A DNA stretch of 5,741 nt from NCBI GenBank assembly GCA_030671095.1, contig DAOVAK010000206.1, positions 1 through 5,741 on the forward strand. The letters run 5' to 3'. Shown one piece after another: positions 5,627 through 5,741 of this stretch. The translations under genes and the position numbers were made by a program. Within the stretch, counting starts at the first letter, position 1, and every line of letters starts with the position of its first letter. The stretch is from Deltaproteobacteria bacterium. Its GTDB lineage: Bacteria > Desulfobacterota > DSM-4660 > Desulfatiglandales > HGW-15. The notes below the pieces were generated by a model. The model was not told the DNA's origin. It did no database searches and saw only the letters and a list, made by a program, of their open reading frames with translations.

Positions 5627-5741
5627 TTCGACGCCCTCCCTTGCCATGACGCCGGCGCACACAGGCCGCCCAAATAAAGACCGGCCCAAGTTCAATGGTG
5701 ACAGAACACGGCTATCAGAGCTACTTCGTTTTGTGCGCCAT

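Larger units (their letters stand above)
5460..5741. other. Non-coding 3' region after dctM
   Basis: Apart from the octamer array and a hairpin at 5600-5626, I see no supported gene. It is more G/C-rich than the adjoining transporter genes and has short palindromes such as CGCCGGCG (5650-5657) and CTGCGCAG (5613-5620). It may be another dispersed repeat. ATG at 5695 opens a frame, MVTEHGYQSYFVLCA, that runs off the window edge, but it has no ribosome-binding site. The minus-strand frame through here runs into dctM and looks like chance. Confidence 0.5.

Noticed and set aside
5312..5695. A 127-residue minus-strand reading frame across the end of dctM and the downstream region.
   Set aside because: About 150 bases overlap well-supported dctM coding sequence on the other strand, the predicted protein has no recognisable domain, and it reads like translated repeat.
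5695..5741. Start of a new gene (MVTEHGYQSYFVLCA...) running off the right edge.
   Set aside because: Only 15 codons are visible, no ribosome-binding site precedes it, and no family is recognisable.

Overview
The window looks like chromosomal DNA from an anaerobic, Deltaproteobacteria-type bacterium (Desulfobacterota, for example a sulfate reducer or syntroph). This is an inference from three things: a B12-dependent acyl-CoA mutase large chain, an orphan single-domain receiver protein of a type I associate with that group, and a TRAP transporter, all separated by G/C-rich dispersed repeats. Base composition is moderate and all five genes lie on the + strand.

Layout. Positions 25-1653 encode the large (catalytic TIM-barrel) chain of a methylmalonyl-CoA mutase family enzyme. 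It has no B12-binding domain, so a separate small subunit must exist, probably encoded just upstream of the window. A G-rich inverted repeat (1654-1704) follows its stop codon directly. Positions 1768-2259 encode a stand-alone response-regulator receiver domain with a helical tail and a probable TTG start. Positions 2260-2515 are non-coding and hold nested hairpins, a short tandem octamer repeat and two strong Shine-Dalgarno sequences. Positions 2516-3538, 3670-4158 and 4155-5459 encode a complete TRAP transporter in the order DctP, DctQ, DctM. A second G-rich inverted repeat lies between the dctP and dctQ genes. The last 282 bases are non-coding as far as I can tell, with a second tandem octamer repeat and a possible terminator hairpin.

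How the genes may work together. The TRAP system would import an organic anion (substrate unknown) using an ion gradient. The mutase would rearrange the carbon skeleton of a CoA thioester. Co-location suggests uptake and breakdown of a carboxylic acid, but the repeats between the units mean they need not share a transcript, and nothing here fixes the substrate.

The most interesting signal is in the mutase. It keeps the residue pair typical of methylmalonyl-CoA recognition (Tyr72 and Arg190, matching Tyr89 and Arg207 of the Propionibacterium enzyme) and the catalytic His227. However, it has replaced a normally well conserved active-site loop with a glycine-rich stretch and changed other cofactor- and substrate-contacting positions. 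It may be a separate clade with a different substrate. I found no CRISPR array, defence system, RNA gene or insertion sequence.
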